This document shows, one piece after another, positions 41,555 through 50,860 of a DNA stretch of 58,265 nt (the first letter of the stretch is position 1; every line of letters starts with the position of its first letter). A program made the translations under genes and the position numbers. The DNA is taken from positions 46,370-104,634 of the forward strand of contig JAQVOH010000003.1 in assembly GCA_028702695.1 (NCBI GenBank), read 5' to 3'. The stretch comes from Desulfotomaculaceae bacterium. Lineage in GTDB: Bacteria > Bacillota > Desulfotomaculia > Desulfotomaculales > Pelotomaculaceae. The notes below the pieces were generated by a model. The model was not told where the DNA came from. It searched no databases and saw nothing but the letters and a program-made list of their open reading frames with translations.

Positions 41555-42070
41555 TTATTGCAGCTCCAGGCTTGTGAGGAAATTGGTAAAGCGCTGCCCA
41601 AACTCATCCTGGTAAATAATGATTTGCATGGCTCCCTCCCCACCAGTCTTGGTTTTTAACGGTTTGCCATAGTCGGCGTAAACAATAAACACATTATTCG
41701 GCCGCAGGACTTCAGACATTTCCACACCTGAGGTGTAGCTATCGATGCCCCTGGTAATAATCCTGGTATAGTTTTGGGACAGCCCGGGATCGATGCTGTT
41801 TAAGGCGTCCAATAGCAGGGCACCTGTAAACTCGTGTTTCGTCATGCCGCTGGTGGATTGAACCACCATCTTCTTCTGCGCCGCCGGCAGTTTCTGCAAA
41901 TCAGCAACTGTCAGGACGCCTAAGACGGTATCGCCGGACTTAATTAAAATCTGATCTTCCTGCAGGTCTCCATTCTCCCGGTTCAAAAACGCAAATACAG
42001 CAACAATAATAACCAGTAGGGCAATCACTATATAGAGAGCTTTCTTTTGGTCTACCACCTTGTTCACCAT
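41555..42070 (-). CDS. Membrane-anchored PF00174-like protein
   Basis: About 171 residues: one N-terminal membrane helix (~residues 11-30) then a single small domain like the cores of its neighbours (TVLGVLTVADLQKLPAAQ, FTGALLLDALNSI, IITRGIDSYTSGVEMSE). It lacks the catalytic-type Cys. I start at the ATG at 42070 because SD AAGGAG lies 8 bases before it; earlier in-frame ATGs are too close to or upstream of the SD. Probably a minimal binding or scaffold domain on the outer membrane face. Confidence 0.65.
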   Translation of the reverse strand: MVNKVVDQKKALYIVIALLVIIVAVFAFLNRENGDLQEDQILIKSGDTVLGVLTVADLQKLPAAQKKMVVQSTSGMTKHEFTGALLLDALNSIDPGLSQNYTRIITRGIDSYTSGVEMSEVLRPNNVFIVYADYGKPLKTKTGGEGAMQIIIYQDEFGQRFTNFLTSLELQ

Positions 42071-42209
42071 CGACATTACTCCTTTATGCATTACCATGGC
42101 CGAAAGCGGACTGGAGGATATCCCACAAAACTAAACTGGCTCTTTCTAAAATCGTGTGGGTCATTCGCCAATCAGGCTAACACTCCCGGGTTACATGGTA
42201 GCGGGGTCC

Positions 42210-42830
42210 TTACTTGATCTCCGTGACAAACCCTTCTACTTTCAGGGGTACCGGCTGTGCTTCCTCCCCCAGAACCACTTCACGATAGGTCCCCATTGCG
42301 GCATTGACCCCGTTAATTACTGCCTGAGAGCTTACTGTGGCACAGGTTATCTGGATAATATCATTTGGCTGGGATGGCTCCATGACCACTCTGTTTAAAT
42401 ACGTGTTGGCACTTTTGTTATTAAACCGGTTTAAAAACCAATCTTTCGTCAGGCTATCCCCGCCGTATAAGGGTGTCTCATCCTGCTGCAATACGCTGAT
42501 CCCCATTACCTCATTTTTCTCACCATCTATTACAATAAAAAGGTCAATTACGCTCCTGTAGCCCAAAGGACTTGATAAAAAAGCGTAATCTTCTTTCTCT
42601 CCGTAATTTACTACAAAAGCCTTTTTAACGGCTGGGAACTTCTTACCTACTGCCTCCGGCAGCTCAATGCCCTTTATTGCTTCGTCACTAATTTCTTGTT
42701 CGCTTTTGAGTAACTCCTGTAAAGCCTCCTTTTGGGGGGCTGTCATTTTTTTTGAATTACCGGAAGAGCAGCCGGTCACCGTTAAAACCAGGATAGCTGC
42801 AGCAAGCACCAAGGTTACGTATTTTCGCAC
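42210..42830 (-). CDS. FMN-binding lipoprotein
   Basis: About 206 residues: signal peptide with lipobox VTGCSSG, then an FMN_bind-like domain resembling RnfG (GYRSVIDLFIVIDGEKNEV, ETPLYGGDSL, IIQITCATVSSQAV). The presumed flavin-attachment motif reads TCAT where most members have S/TGAT, so flavinylation by ApbE is plausible but unproven. GTG at 42830 fits the SD and the signal peptide; the frame extends to 42932. A one-electron carrier on the cell surface beside PF00174-like domains would make redox sense. Confidence 0.75.
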   Translation of the reverse strand: MRKYVTLVLAAAILVLTVTGCSSGNSKKMTAPQKEALQELLKSEQEISDEAIKGIELPEAVGKKFPAVKKAFVVNYGEKEDYAFLSSPLGYRSVIDLFIVIDGEKNEVMGISVLQQDETPLYGGDSLTKDWFLNRFNNKSANTYLNRVVMEPSQPNDIIQITCATVSSQAVINGVNAAMGTYREVVLGEEAQPVPLKVEGFVTEIK

Positions 42831-42939
42831 ACTTTCCCAACTCCCATCTGATACCTGAGTTCCACATCCTTGCTCCGTTTGGGTACTGTTACCCGCTCTG
42901 AATACACACAGTGTTCTCCTCAAAGAGTGCACCCCAAAA

Positions 42940-43054
42940 ATGTGGGTGCGAATTCATTCGCACAGTCCCTTAAACTGCTCCGCATAAATTAGTGTGAGTT
43001 CCCACAAATCCGGCGCTAGCGCGCCGTGGTCGATTGAACTCGCACCCACATCGC
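42940..43054 (+). repeat. GTGGGTGCGA element, complete
   Basis: About 115 bp, from ATGTGGGTGCGAATTC to CTCGCACCCACATCGC. The ends are inverted repeats of about 13 bp. The core includes GGCGCTAGCGCGCC, itself palindromic. It fills the gap between two surface genes and could form a long cruciform or a bidirectional terminator. Confidence 0.75.
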
Positions 43055-43155
43055 TTAGTCTCATTCTCTGCCGATGCCATGTTAGCAGCAGGAAACTACT
43101 ATTCTAAACACGTTTCATGCTACGTGGCGCCGCTAGCGGCATGATTGTCTATTGC

Positions 43156-44088
43156 TTATTCATATTTAAACGTTGCTACCTGGCTGTTGTACTTACCGCA
43201 ACCAATTGCGACGGCTTTGATGGTAACTGGTTGGTTAACCGGGATCGGTTTATTCAGGTCCGGCTGGAAGTAGGAGGTGCTGGGATTATATAGCAAGCTC
43301 TGCACATCCGGCGCACTTCCATCAAGTGTGTAATATATCTTGACGAGATCCTTCTGGGGATGGCTTAATACAACCTCTGTGCCCGGCTTTACCTTTCCGG
43401 GCGCAGGTTCGGCTTTTACCGTACTCCACTGGCCGGGTGGCGCTGTCAATACTTCGATGGTTGTCACACCTTTAACGAAGGCGGCGGTGGCCACATCATG
43501 CAATGTGATCTGCCCTATAAGCAGGCGCAGTTTACCGCTGGTTGCCTCACTCAAATCAGAGGTGTCCTCCTCATACTCCCAGGCCAGGATTGAAGGAACT
43601 TCCACTGCCCCTTCCGTACTGTATTTCATCAAGTTCGGAAAATAAAAACGTTTTTCGTCCAGCTGTTCCCTGGTAAAACTGGCGTTATAACCGTCCGCGG
43701 CCCTGAAGACAATCGTTTTCGCGTCCTCTTTAATACCGGCCTTTTGCAACAAGTGGGAGACCTGAACACCCTTACCGACAATGAATTTTTTGGCCGGCCA
43801 GTTGTTTACGGCCGAGTAGCAGGCGCCGGCCAGGGCGTCTTGCATGCTCTTCAGTTCATCGAGGGTAAATTTGGTTTCATGCTCTACTCCGTTTCCCGTG
43901 ATTGTCAGTATGCCAGGTTCACTGCCGGGGTTGCCGGTTTCTTGGCCGGTACTCTCCGGCGTTGTGACGGTTGCAGCCGGAGGCTGATTCTGATTTTGCC
44001 CCTGACACCCGGTCAGCAAGCTCAAGCATGCGACTAGCAATACCGCAAGCAGACCTATTGCTTTAAGCAACCTATGCATTAATGGCAC
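43156..44088 (-). CDS. Lipoprotein with PF00174-like and CHB_HEX-like domains
   Basis: About 310 residues: signal peptide with lipobox LLTGCQG, a Pro/Thr-rich linker, a PF00174-like domain with the Cys retained (GACYSAVNNWPAKK), ADGYNASFTREQL, and a C-terminal CHB_HEX-like domain (YYTLDGSAPDVQS, AIGCGKYNSQVATFKYE). GTG at 44088 fits SD GGGAG; the frame extends to 44130. Among the few family members here that keep the putative metal-ligand Cys. Confidence 0.75.
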   Translation of the reverse strand: MPLMHRLLKAIGLLAVLLVACLSLLTGCQGQNQNQPPAATVTTPESTGQETGNPGSEPGILTITGNGVEHETKFTLDELKSMQDALAGACYSAVNNWPAKKFIVGKGVQVSHLLQKAGIKEDAKTIVFRAADGYNASFTREQLDEKRFYFPNLMKYSTEGAVEVPSILAWEYEEDTSDLSEATSGKLRLLIGQITLHDVATAAFVKGVTTIEVLTAPPGQWSTVKAEPAPGKVKPGTEVVLSHPQKDLVKIYYTLDGSAPDVQSLLYNPSTSYFQPDLNKPIPVNQPVTIKAVAIGCGKYNSQVATFKYE

Positions 44089-44197
44089 CAACACCTCTCC
44101 CATTCTTTTAAAGAGCTTAATCGGGAACATTAACAGGCAGCCGTGTCCCCTTATCGCATACTTGAGCGCCGCGATAGCCAGGCACGGACCGCTATCC

Positions 44198-45313
44198 TTA
44201 ATTAGAGCGAATACGCATCAAGTTATCAATGGGGTTCAGCCCTTCTCCTTCAGTCCAGACCACCGGATAGGAGCCGTCATCCTTGATGAGCAGAATCCCC
44301 TGGTTAAGTTCCTGCCCGCTTACCTTAACGCTATTACCATCTGCACCTATTACCTCAAACTGTTTTTTGTCAATATCCGTAAGCCCGATTTCCTCCAAAA
44401 TAGCCCTTAAAGTAACACCTTTTTGGGCGCCTGCTTGCTCCTCCCCGGTTAATTCCACTATTTCCTCCGGGAAAAATGCTGCGTCCGCATTGGTGGAAAA
44501 CCAGGCGATATGCATGACGTTCATGCCCAGCTTAATGTTAGGCGCCATATTCATTGGCGCGCCCTCACCTGTAACTTTGATGTAATAGCGCTGGGTAACC
44601 ATGTTCATCGCTTCATTCTTCTTGAAACCATCCGCTGATTTCATCGTAAAGAAGGCCTTGCTGTCGACATTATCAAAGCGGGAAAAGATTTGGGCCAATT
44701 CAATGGCGTCGTCTTGACTGCCGTAATACTCATACTGGTAGGGTTCAATCCCTTCCGCCAGGTTTTTAAAGACCCATATGGAAGTAATATCTTTCTCCGG
44801 GATCTCCTTGTACAAAACAATCCTGTCGACCATTTTCACCCAGTAGGGTCCGAACTCCCCCTGCACGCACAACCGAGCGGGCCGAAGCTCTTCTGACAGT
44901 TCACTTTGCCCATCGACGGTTATAGCCAGAACCGGTTCATATTCAGCCATAATCTCCGGTGTCACCAGGCAATAATAGTTGTCCTTCCCGGTAAAGCCGA
45001 TGCCTTTATAATCCCGATAGTCGATGCCCATGTGTTCCAGAACGTCCTTGACGGTAGGGCCGGTTGCATTAAACTCTTCCAGGAGTCCTGTGGTACGGGT
45101 GAGGCTGGCATCAAGTTTTTGTTGGGAAAGTACCCGCATTTCTCCCACAGTTATCTCTTTGGGCTCGTCTATATCGCCTTCGACGACAATCTTCTGGCTT
45201 TCATATTCCGGATTGCGGGCTTCGGAAGCTTGCTGCCCGGCGCAGCCGCCCAGGGCCAAACATATCAGAAGTAAGACCAGATAAAAATATATAATCTTTA
45301 CGCTCTCAGGCAT
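44198..45313 (-). CDS. Lipoprotein with two PF00174-like domains
   Basis: About 371 residues: signal peptide with lipobox ALGGCAG, then two tandem domains of the molybdopterin-oxidoreductase-like type (first with EITVGEMRVLSQQK, PTVKDVLEHMGIDYRDYKG, YWVKMVDRIVLY; second with APNIKLGMNVMHIAWFS, GVTLRAILEEIGL). No CHB_HEX or SLH. The N-terminal domain ends with a WVKMV-like segment typical of PF00174 proteins. ATG at 45313 has SD GGGGGTGA; the longer frame upstream is spurious. Confidence 0.7.
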   Translation of the reverse strand: MPESVKIIYFYLVLLLICLALGGCAGQQASEARNPEYESQKIVVEGDIDEPKEITVGEMRVLSQQKLDASLTRTTGLLEEFNATGPTVKDVLEHMGIDYRDYKGIGFTGKDNYYCLVTPEIMAEYEPVLAITVDGQSELSEELRPARLCVQGEFGPYWVKMVDRIVLYKEIPEKDITSIWVFKNLAEGIEPYQYEYYGSQDDAIELAQIFSRFDNVDSKAFFTMKSADGFKKNEAMNMVTQRYYIKVTGEGAPMNMAPNIKLGMNVMHIAWFSTNADAAFFPEEIVELTGEEQAGAQKGVTLRAILEEIGLTDIDKKQFEVIGADGNSVKVSGQELNQGILLIKDDGSYPVVWTEGEGLNPIDNLMRIRSN

Positions 45314-45349
45314 CACATCACCCCCTTGTAACTCTTTAAAATGTTTTAA

Positions 45350-45441
45350 ATGTGGGTGCGAATTCATTCGCACAAATGTTACACCAGCCACAAAAGTCCT
45401 GTGCTTAACGCGCCGTGGGATTGAAATCGCACCCACATCGC
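45350..45441 (+). repeat. GTGGGTGCGA element, complete
   Basis: About 92 bp from ATGTGGGTGCGAATTC to ATCGCACCCACATCGC, with inverted-repeat ends. It lies immediately upstream of the lipoprotein gene at 45313. Confidence 0.75.
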
Positions 45442-45601
45442 TGCTGGTATTTTCCTGATGCGTGGCACCTGGTTAGCAACGTGTGCCAATACTTTGCATA
45501 AGGACTCAAACAATGTAATTCGAACCTGTACTCCCTTGAGCGATAGCGAAGGTCAATTTAGCGTAACCCGCGTCATGAAAAAGGCCGTGATGCGTTAATA
45601 C

Positions 45602-46498
45602 TTATTTGATTTTGTAGCGAAACTCAGCAATGTCACTGTCATATTTACCGAAACCCTGAACTAATACCTTGATGGTCGTGTCCCGCTCGATCTCAATAGG
45701 CTTGTTCAATTCAGGCTGATAGGTGCTGGGATTATATAGGGTGCTTTTTTCGGTCGGCGTGGAGCCGTCCAGGGTATAATACATTTTTACCTTGCCAAGT
45801 TCCTTATGCTGCAGTTTTACCATATCCCCGCAGGCTATATATTCCGCCTGGGGAAAGACGGTGGCTTCCTCCCATTTTCCCGGGTCTTTTACAGTCACCA
45901 GGAGCTCACTGACACCTTTGACAAAAGCGTGGTTGGTCTGCTCCTCGACATACGCCTGGGGCAGGATCAGGCATAAATCGTCCGCCCCGGCCTCGCTCAG
46001 ATTATCACTATTTTCTATATACTCGTAGCCTATAACCGGCTCAACCGGTTGGGCGCCGGCCGGATCTCCCGTCATTATTTCCGGGAAATAATACCTTGGG
46101 GTATTCAACAGCTGCTCCCGTGTAAAAGACCACTCGAAATCGTCTTTACCCTTCACAGTAATGCATTTTGCCTCGTCCTTGACACCTGCGGCTTTCAGCA
46201 CTGCAGCCAGTTTAACACCCCTCACCGCATACTTCTTTTTCACGGGGTAGTTATTGATGGTGGAATATATGTGTTCAAATTGGGCGCCGGGCAGCTCCAG
46301 CATCTCTTCCAGGGTCAATCTGGTTTCTTTCATCACACCGTTACCGGTAACCAGTACCGCTTTATCGCTCTCATTGCCGCTAACCTTATCCTGCTGCACA
46401 GCCCCATCATTACAGGCGGCAGTCAGTAAAATGCAAACAATGAAAACAAGGCCAAGCAGAAGAAAATTCATTCCGGGAAAAATTTTGTTCAGTTTCAC
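45602..46498 (-). CDS. Lipoprotein with PF00174-like and CHB_HEX-like domains (His/Ile variant)
   Basis: 298 residues: signal peptide with lipobox LTAACND, PF00174-like domain (EEMLELPGAQFEHIYSTINN, GVKLAAVLKAAGVKDEA, TPRYYFPEIM) in which the putative ligand Cys is replaced (EHIYS), and a C-terminal CHB_HEX-like domain (YYTLDGSTPTEKS, GFGKYDSDIAEF). GTG start. Very similar in layout to the gene at 43156 but without its Cys. Confidence 0.75.
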   Translation of the reverse strand: MKLNKIFPGMNFLLLGLVFIVCILLTAACNDGAVQQDKVSGNESDKAVLVTGNGVMKETRLTLEEMLELPGAQFEHIYSTINNYPVKKKYAVRGVKLAAVLKAAGVKDEAKCITVKGKDDFEWSFTREQLLNTPRYYFPEIMTGDPAGAQPVEPVIGYEYIENSDNLSEAGADDLCLILPQAYVEEQTNHAFVKGVSELLVTVKDPGKWEEATVFPQAEYIACGDMVKLQHKELGKVKMYYTLDGSTPTEKSTLYNPSTYQPELNKPIEIERDTTIKVLVQGFGKYDSDIAEFRYKIK

Positions 46499-46575
46499 CA
46501 GGTTTCACTTCCAGTCACACCATTAATTAAGCTTTAGATTTATAAGCGCCGACTGCCTCTGTTGGTATTCTCCAA

Positions 46576-48075
46576 CTAGTTACCCAACGCATTCATAATG
46601 ACCGTCACAGCCTCGGCCCTGGTCGCGCTGCCTCCTGGCCGGACAGTATTGTCAGAGTAACCCTTCATTATTTCGTTTTCAGTCGCGGCGGCAATAGCCT
46701 GAACGGCCCAGACGGAAATACTGTCGCTGTCGGCAAACTGAGGAGCTTCTGCTGCCGGCGCTAATTTGGCTGCCTTAACGATCATCACGGCTACCTGTTC
46801 GCGGGTAATCAGGTCGTCCGGGCCAAAAGTACCGCCGGCATAACCGTTGACCAGGCCGTTTGCCGCTGCCGTGGCAACATAGTCTTTAGCCCAGTGCGCC
46901 GCAGTGTCGGTAAAGGTCTTGCCAGCATTATTCTCAAGCTTGAACGCCTTCACCAGTACGGTGGCAAACTCAGCCCTGGTAATGGTGCTGTCGGGTTTGA
47001 AGCTGCCGTCGGGATAGCCGCTGATACAACCCTGCGCCACTAGCTTATTAATATTATCCTGGGCCCAGTGGCCTGCGACATCGTTTAAACCAGTTGTCTT
47101 TTGCGGCTCTTCTGTTCCGGGCGCGGGATCAGCCCCTGCAACCTGATAGTTGAAAGTGACGATATCGCTGTCGTACTTACCGGGACCAATCGTTATGGCC
47201 TTGATGACTGTGTCGTTATTAATGGGTCCTACCGGGCAATTAATCTTGCCCAAATCATCTGCCCGTGATGACCACCACCGCTTGGCAATCCAGTTGTACA
47301 TCGGGCTGTTCATGGTCGGGGTACTGCCATCTGTTGTGTAAAAAATTTTATCGTCATCCATGTTGGCGTTGCTCAGCGCTATCATGGAACCTGTGGGCAC
47401 CTCTCCGCTAACCGGATTGGCCTGGGGGTTGTCCCATTTTTCCGGCTCTGTTGTAAGCACCTCGATCTTATTGACATATTTACTAAATAAATTACCATTT
47501 TGCTCGGTAACTGCCCGCTGCCCCAGCATCAACAGCAAGGAATTCAAATCGTTCATATACTCAGGGTTATTACTGCCTTCAACACTTTCCAGCGCGAGAA
47601 TAGGTTCTACCTCTTCGGCCTCCGCTGCAGAGCCGGGAGTATGCCCGTCACTATCTTGTAAGTTATCACCCTTAAGGCCTGGGAAATAATATCGCTTATC
47701 CTTTAACAATTCCTGAACCGTAAGGGTCAGTGTGTAGCCATCGCTCGAAATAAACCTGATCAGCCTGGCCTCCTCGAGCATCCCCGCTTGCTCAAACAGG
47801 TCTCTCAATTTAACCCCTGTACCGACATACCATTTTTTGGTGGGCCAGGTGTTGATGGCACTGTACACATGCTGGTATTGTTCCATTGACTGGAGCTGTT
47901 CCCTGGTTAAACTCAAAGGCGTGGTTATAGCATCGCCCGTGATTTCAAGGGTGTCCGGCTCAGCGGCAAGGACAACCGCAGGAGCCAGGCTAAACATACC
48001 CAAAAGCAACAGGCCAAGTACGGTGAGGGATAGACCATAAAACCATTTTTTCCGTTGCAGACATTTTGCTTGCAT
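46576..48075 (-). CDS. SLH surface protein with PF00174-like domain
   Basis: About 499 residues: signal peptide (cleavage near VLAAEP), PF00174-like domain (~43-210; EQYQHVYSAINTWPTKKWYV, Cys lost), CHB_HEX-like domain (215-320; YTTDGSTPTMNSPMYNW) and three SLH repeats (330-500; TRAEFATVLVKAF, TREQVAVMIVKAA, TRAEAVTVIMNAL). ATG at 48075 fits SD AAGGAG better than the TTG 6 bases upstream. SLH repeats attach it to the pyruvylated wall polymer. Confidence 0.85.
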   Translation of the reverse strand: MQAKCLQRKKWFYGLSLTVLGLLLLGMFSLAPAVVLAAEPDTLEITGDAITTPLSLTREQLQSMEQYQHVYSAINTWPTKKWYVGTGVKLRDLFEQAGMLEEARLIRFISSDGYTLTLTVQELLKDKRYYFPGLKGDNLQDSDGHTPGSAAEAEEVEPILALESVEGSNNPEYMNDLNSLLLMLGQRAVTEQNGNLFSKYVNKIEVLTTEPEKWDNPQANPVSGEVPTGSMIALSNANMDDDKIFYTTDGSTPTMNSPMYNWIAKRWWSSRADDLGKINCPVGPINNDTVIKAITIGPGKYDSDIVTFNYQVAGADPAPGTEEPQKTTGLNDVAGHWAQDNINKLVAQGCISGYPDGSFKPDSTITRAEFATVLVKAFKLENNAGKTFTDTAAHWAKDYVATAAANGLVNGYAGGTFGPDDLITREQVAVMIVKAAKLAPAAEAPQFADSDSISVWAVQAIAAATENEIMKGYSDNTVRPGGSATRAEAVTVIMNALGN

Positions 48076-48154
48076 TCCCAAACTCTCCTTTCTAAAGCCT
48101 CATCATATGTAACATCACCCTGCAAACATAACCCCATAGATTATTCCTGAGAAA

Positions 48155-48180
48155 ATGTGGGTGCGAATTTATTCGCACAT
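48155..48180 (+). repeat. GTGGGTGCGA element, solo end
   Basis: ATGTGGGTGCGAATTTATTC followed by GCACA. No right end. Lies between the 501-residue SLH gene and the DUF2149 gene. Confidence 0.65.
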
Positions 48181-48237
48181 TCCATATAGGAATACCAAAA
48201 ACAGCTTATTACCAAAATTAAACTAAAGAAAGTTCAT

Positions 48238-48555
48238 TTACTCACCAGTTAGCATGAACAGCTGCCCAGTGGCGGGGTCTTTGTAGACCGTGCCCATCTT
48301 TTCATAAAGCTTGCCCTGGTCCTGAGTTTCGAGCAAATCTTCCCGTATATCCGGCTCCTGAGTCACTTCCTGGCCACGATTCAGGTTGACACGCTCCCCT
48401 GTTTGGCCCAGGTCGACGTTCCAGTGGATGACCAGCGAAAGCATCAGCCCGCAGGCAAACACCAACATGGCATCCACGATATTGATAGCACCCTCAAGGG
48501 GATTGACCTCTTCAGCCGGCGTCCTGCGCCTACTGCTCCTCAGTCCGCCTTTCAC
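48238..48555 (-). CDS. DUF2149-like membrane protein (ExbD-position partner)
   Basis: About 105 residues: basic N-terminus, NPLEGAINIVDAMLVFACGLMLS forming one membrane helix, and an extracytoplasmic acidic tail. This matches my memory of DUF2149, a family found beside MotA/TolQ/ExbB proteins where ExbD or MotB would be. GTG at 48555 suits SD GGAGG. The helix has an Asp (VDAM) where ExbD/MotB carry their proton-carrying Asp. It overlaps the ExbB-like gene by 26 bases. Confidence 0.65.
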   Translation of the reverse strand: MKGGLRSSRRRTPAEEVNPLEGAINIVDAMLVFACGLMLSLVIHWNVDLGQTGERVNLNRGQEVTQEPDIREDLLETQDQGKLYEKMGTVYKDPATGQLFMLTGE

Positions 48556-49186
48556 GGGCAAACACCTCCAGTAAGCTTTCCATCAAGGACTCCATAGCAC
48601 TCAGGTAATCCTCATACCAGCTTTTCCGCAGCCGGGAGATAGCAAAAGCAACGCCGGCGGCTGCCAGGCCGGATACTGTAGCGTCAAAGGCAGTGAGCAG
48701 CGATTCTGCCAGGGTCTTGGTGTCACCCTGGCCAAGCGCAATCAGGCCCGGTCCCAGTGGAATCAGCGTAGCCATCAATCCTAACATGGGCCCCAGACGC
48801 GCTATCAGGTCCGTCCTGGCAGTGATCCTTTCATAATACAGCTCCTCTCCGGCAAGCAGCCGGCGGGCTAGCGCCTGCAAGGAGGCAGCGGGTAAATTTG
48901 CGTGCTTGCTTAACTCGCCGAGAGCTGCTTTCTGACGCCGCAACAGGTTGCTCTTCTCGAGCTCGACCATGATCTCCCCGGCATCCTTCCCCTGAAAAGC
49001 TTCTACCAGTTCCGGCACATTGACCTTCAGCTTGCGTCGCTCAGTGAAGGACTCCACCAGCAAGCTGCCCAACTCAATCACCGACACCGCCAATAAGGAC
49101 AGCAGGATGACAATGGTAGGTATCAATAAACCGGACGAGATAGTATGCATTGTATCTCTAAGCGGCGCCAACATAGAAACTGTCAC
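48530..49186 (-). CDS. MotA/TolQ/ExbB-family proton channel protein
   Basis: 218 residues, three membrane helices (about 18-40, 128-152, 163-187), with LIARLGPMLGLMATLIPLGP and LLTAFDATVSGLAAAGVAF, the conserved pore-helix regions of ExbB/TolQ. In diderms such proteins drive TonB-dependent uptake; here it sits among S-layer proteins of what appears to be a monoderm. GTG start overlaps the upstream stop by 4 bases (GTGA), SD GGGAGG. It probably forms a proton- or sodium-driven motor with the DUF2149 protein. Confidence 0.85.
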   Translation of the reverse strand: MTVSMLAPLRDTMHTISSGLLIPTIVILLSLLAVSVIELGSLLVESFTERRKLKVNVPELVEAFQGKDAGEIMVELEKSNLLRRQKAALGELSKHANLPAASLQALARRLLAGEELYYERITARTDLIARLGPMLGLMATLIPLGPGLIALGQGDTKTLAESLLTAFDATVSGLAAAGVAFAISRLRKSWYEDYLSAMESLMESLLEVFARERRTEEQ

Positions 49187-50826
49187 ATTGTTGCCTCCCT
49201 CGTATACTCCATGTATCTTCTGCTTCCGCCGAACAGGAATAGGAAAATCAGCACTCCTGCTACGTAAATATCCAAATTATTTTGCTCCAACTGCAGCTGC
49301 GCGGGTCCAGCGTCAACCGGCATCGCGAATACTTGTACAAGCTGGCTGTCCACCTGCTCTGAGGAGGCCTTTGACGTTGTAGAACTGCCGGTCAAAGTAT
49401 CCTTTTCAGCCAGGTACTGCCAGTTTTCTAGCGGCGCCTCCGGCTCATCGGGTTCCTCTTGCACCTCATTGGCGCTATTGGGCTCGCCGGTTGCCATCTC
49501 CGTTTCCGCTGGGGCTTGCGCCTCTGGTTCCGCCACTGGAGGATCGGGCTGCGCTTCAGCTTCTTGAGAAACACTGCTACTGTCCTGGTTTGGTCCATTC
49601 ACAACGCAGGTGGCTGTCATGTTTCCGGTTACTGTTTTTACAGTAATGACGGCCGTGCCCGGTCCAACAACCGTTACCAGGCCGCTGTTATCCACTGTGG
49701 CCACACTGGTATCACTGGAACTCCAGCTCACGCTCTTGTCTATGGCATTGCCCGGGCCTACGGTCTCCGCCAACTCGTACGAGCTGCCAATTTTTAGGTT
49801 GACTGTGTCCTGGTCCAGGGTCACCCCGGTGGGCGGGCCACCGGGCAGCTTTGCCTGAGCGGCTGCCCTGCCCGTGAAATCAGCCTTGTAGGTGAAGGTA
49901 ACAACTTCGCTGTCCAGCTTGCCGGGACCAATGGTTATGGCCTTGATAACTGTATCCTCGTTAATTTGTACCGGTTGGTTGACATTGTCCAAATCATCCC
50001 GCAACGGCCACCACCGGCTGGCGCTCATGTTAAACACAGGACTGTCCAGGGTTGGGGTACTGCCGTCTGTTGTGTAATAAATCTTATCCATGTCATTACG
50101 CTTATTGCTCAGTTTTATCAGGGCGCCTGCAGGCACCTCCCCGCTGTCTGTATCCGCCTTCGGATTATCCCATTTTTGCGGAGGAGTAGTTAGCACCTCG
50201 ATTTTATTTACATATTTTAAAAATAAGGGGTTTGTCTGCTCGGTAACTACCCGTTGCCCGAGCATCAGGAGCAATGCGTCCCTGTCATTCATACCGGCAG
50301 GGTCGTTACTATCCTCAGCGCTTCTCAGGGCCAGGACCGGCTCAACCTCCTGCGCATCCTCCGGAGAGCCCGGGATAGCCCCGTCGCTGGGGTGATTATC
50401 CATTAAGTGCGGAAAATAATAACGTTTGTCTGTTAACAGCTCCTGAACAGTAAGCGTAACTTCAAAGCCATCGTTTGACATGAACTTGACCAGCATGGCA
50501 TCTTCTTTAATACCCGCTAAAGCAAACAGATCACGCAATTTTATACCTTCTGCAACATACCATTTCTTGGTGGGCCAGGTGTTTATAACGCTATATACAT
50601 GCTGGTATTGTTCCATAGCCTGGATTTGGGCAAGGGTTAACGTCACTGGAGTCGTCACTCCATCACCGGTGATTTCAATCGAGTCTGACTGTTCGGCAAG
50701 GGCAACACCGGGAGCTGTTATGTTAAGCAAAGCGGCGAACAGGAGCAAACAAAGGAATTTCTTCACACTAATGGCCTGTCTTTTTTCCGCCACTGGTGTA
50801 GCTCCTTTCCTTTTAACAGCTCGCAT
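49183..50826 (-). CDS. Membrane-tethered PF00174-like surface protein
   Basis: 547 residues: signal peptide, PF00174-like domain (~48-220; QYQHVYSVINTWPTKKWYV, Cys lost), CHB_HEX-like domain (225-325), Big2 Ig-like domain (338-415), an acidic Pro/Glu-rich spacer, and a C-terminal membrane helix (DIYVAGVLIFLFLFGG) with a short basic tail. It lacks SLH. It is translationally coupled to the ExbB-like gene, so it is a candidate for the protein that the motor acts on. Start uncertain: ATG at 50826 after a run of G, or GTG at 50793 with better-spaced SD AAAGGAG. Confidence 0.82.
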   Translation of the reverse strand: MRAVKRKGATPVAEKRQAISVKKFLCLLLFAALLNITAPGVALAEQSDSIEITGDGVTTPVTLTLAQIQAMEQYQHVYSVINTWPTKKWYVAEGIKLRDLFALAGIKEDAMLVKFMSNDGFEVTLTVQELLTDKRYYFPHLMDNHPSDGAIPGSPEDAQEVEPVLALRSAEDSNDPAGMNDRDALLLMLGQRVVTEQTNPLFLKYVNKIEVLTTPPQKWDNPKADTDSGEVPAGALIKLSNKRNDMDKIYYTTDGSTPTLDSPVFNMSASRWWPLRDDLDNVNQPVQINEDTVIKAITIGPGKLDSEVVTFTYKADFTGRAAAQAKLPGGPPTGVTLDQDTVNLKIGSSYELAETVGPGNAIDKSVSWSSSDTSVATVDNSGLVTVVGPGTAVITVKTVTGNMTATCVVNGPNQDSSSVSQEAEAQPDPPVAEPEAQAPAETEMATGEPNSANEVQEEPDEPEAPLENWQYLAEKDTLTGSSTTSKASSEQVDSQLVQVFAMPVDAGPAQLQLEQNNLDIYVAGVLIFLFLFGGSRRYMEYTREATM

Positions 50827-50860
50827 GGTACCCCCCCCTTTTTCTCAGTGATTATCCATA

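Noticed and set aside
48238-49186. Flagellar motor genes motA/motB
   Set aside because: The larger protein has ExbB/TolQ layout and the smaller lacks a peptidoglycan-binding OmpA-like domain, so MotB is excluded. No other flagellar genes are near.
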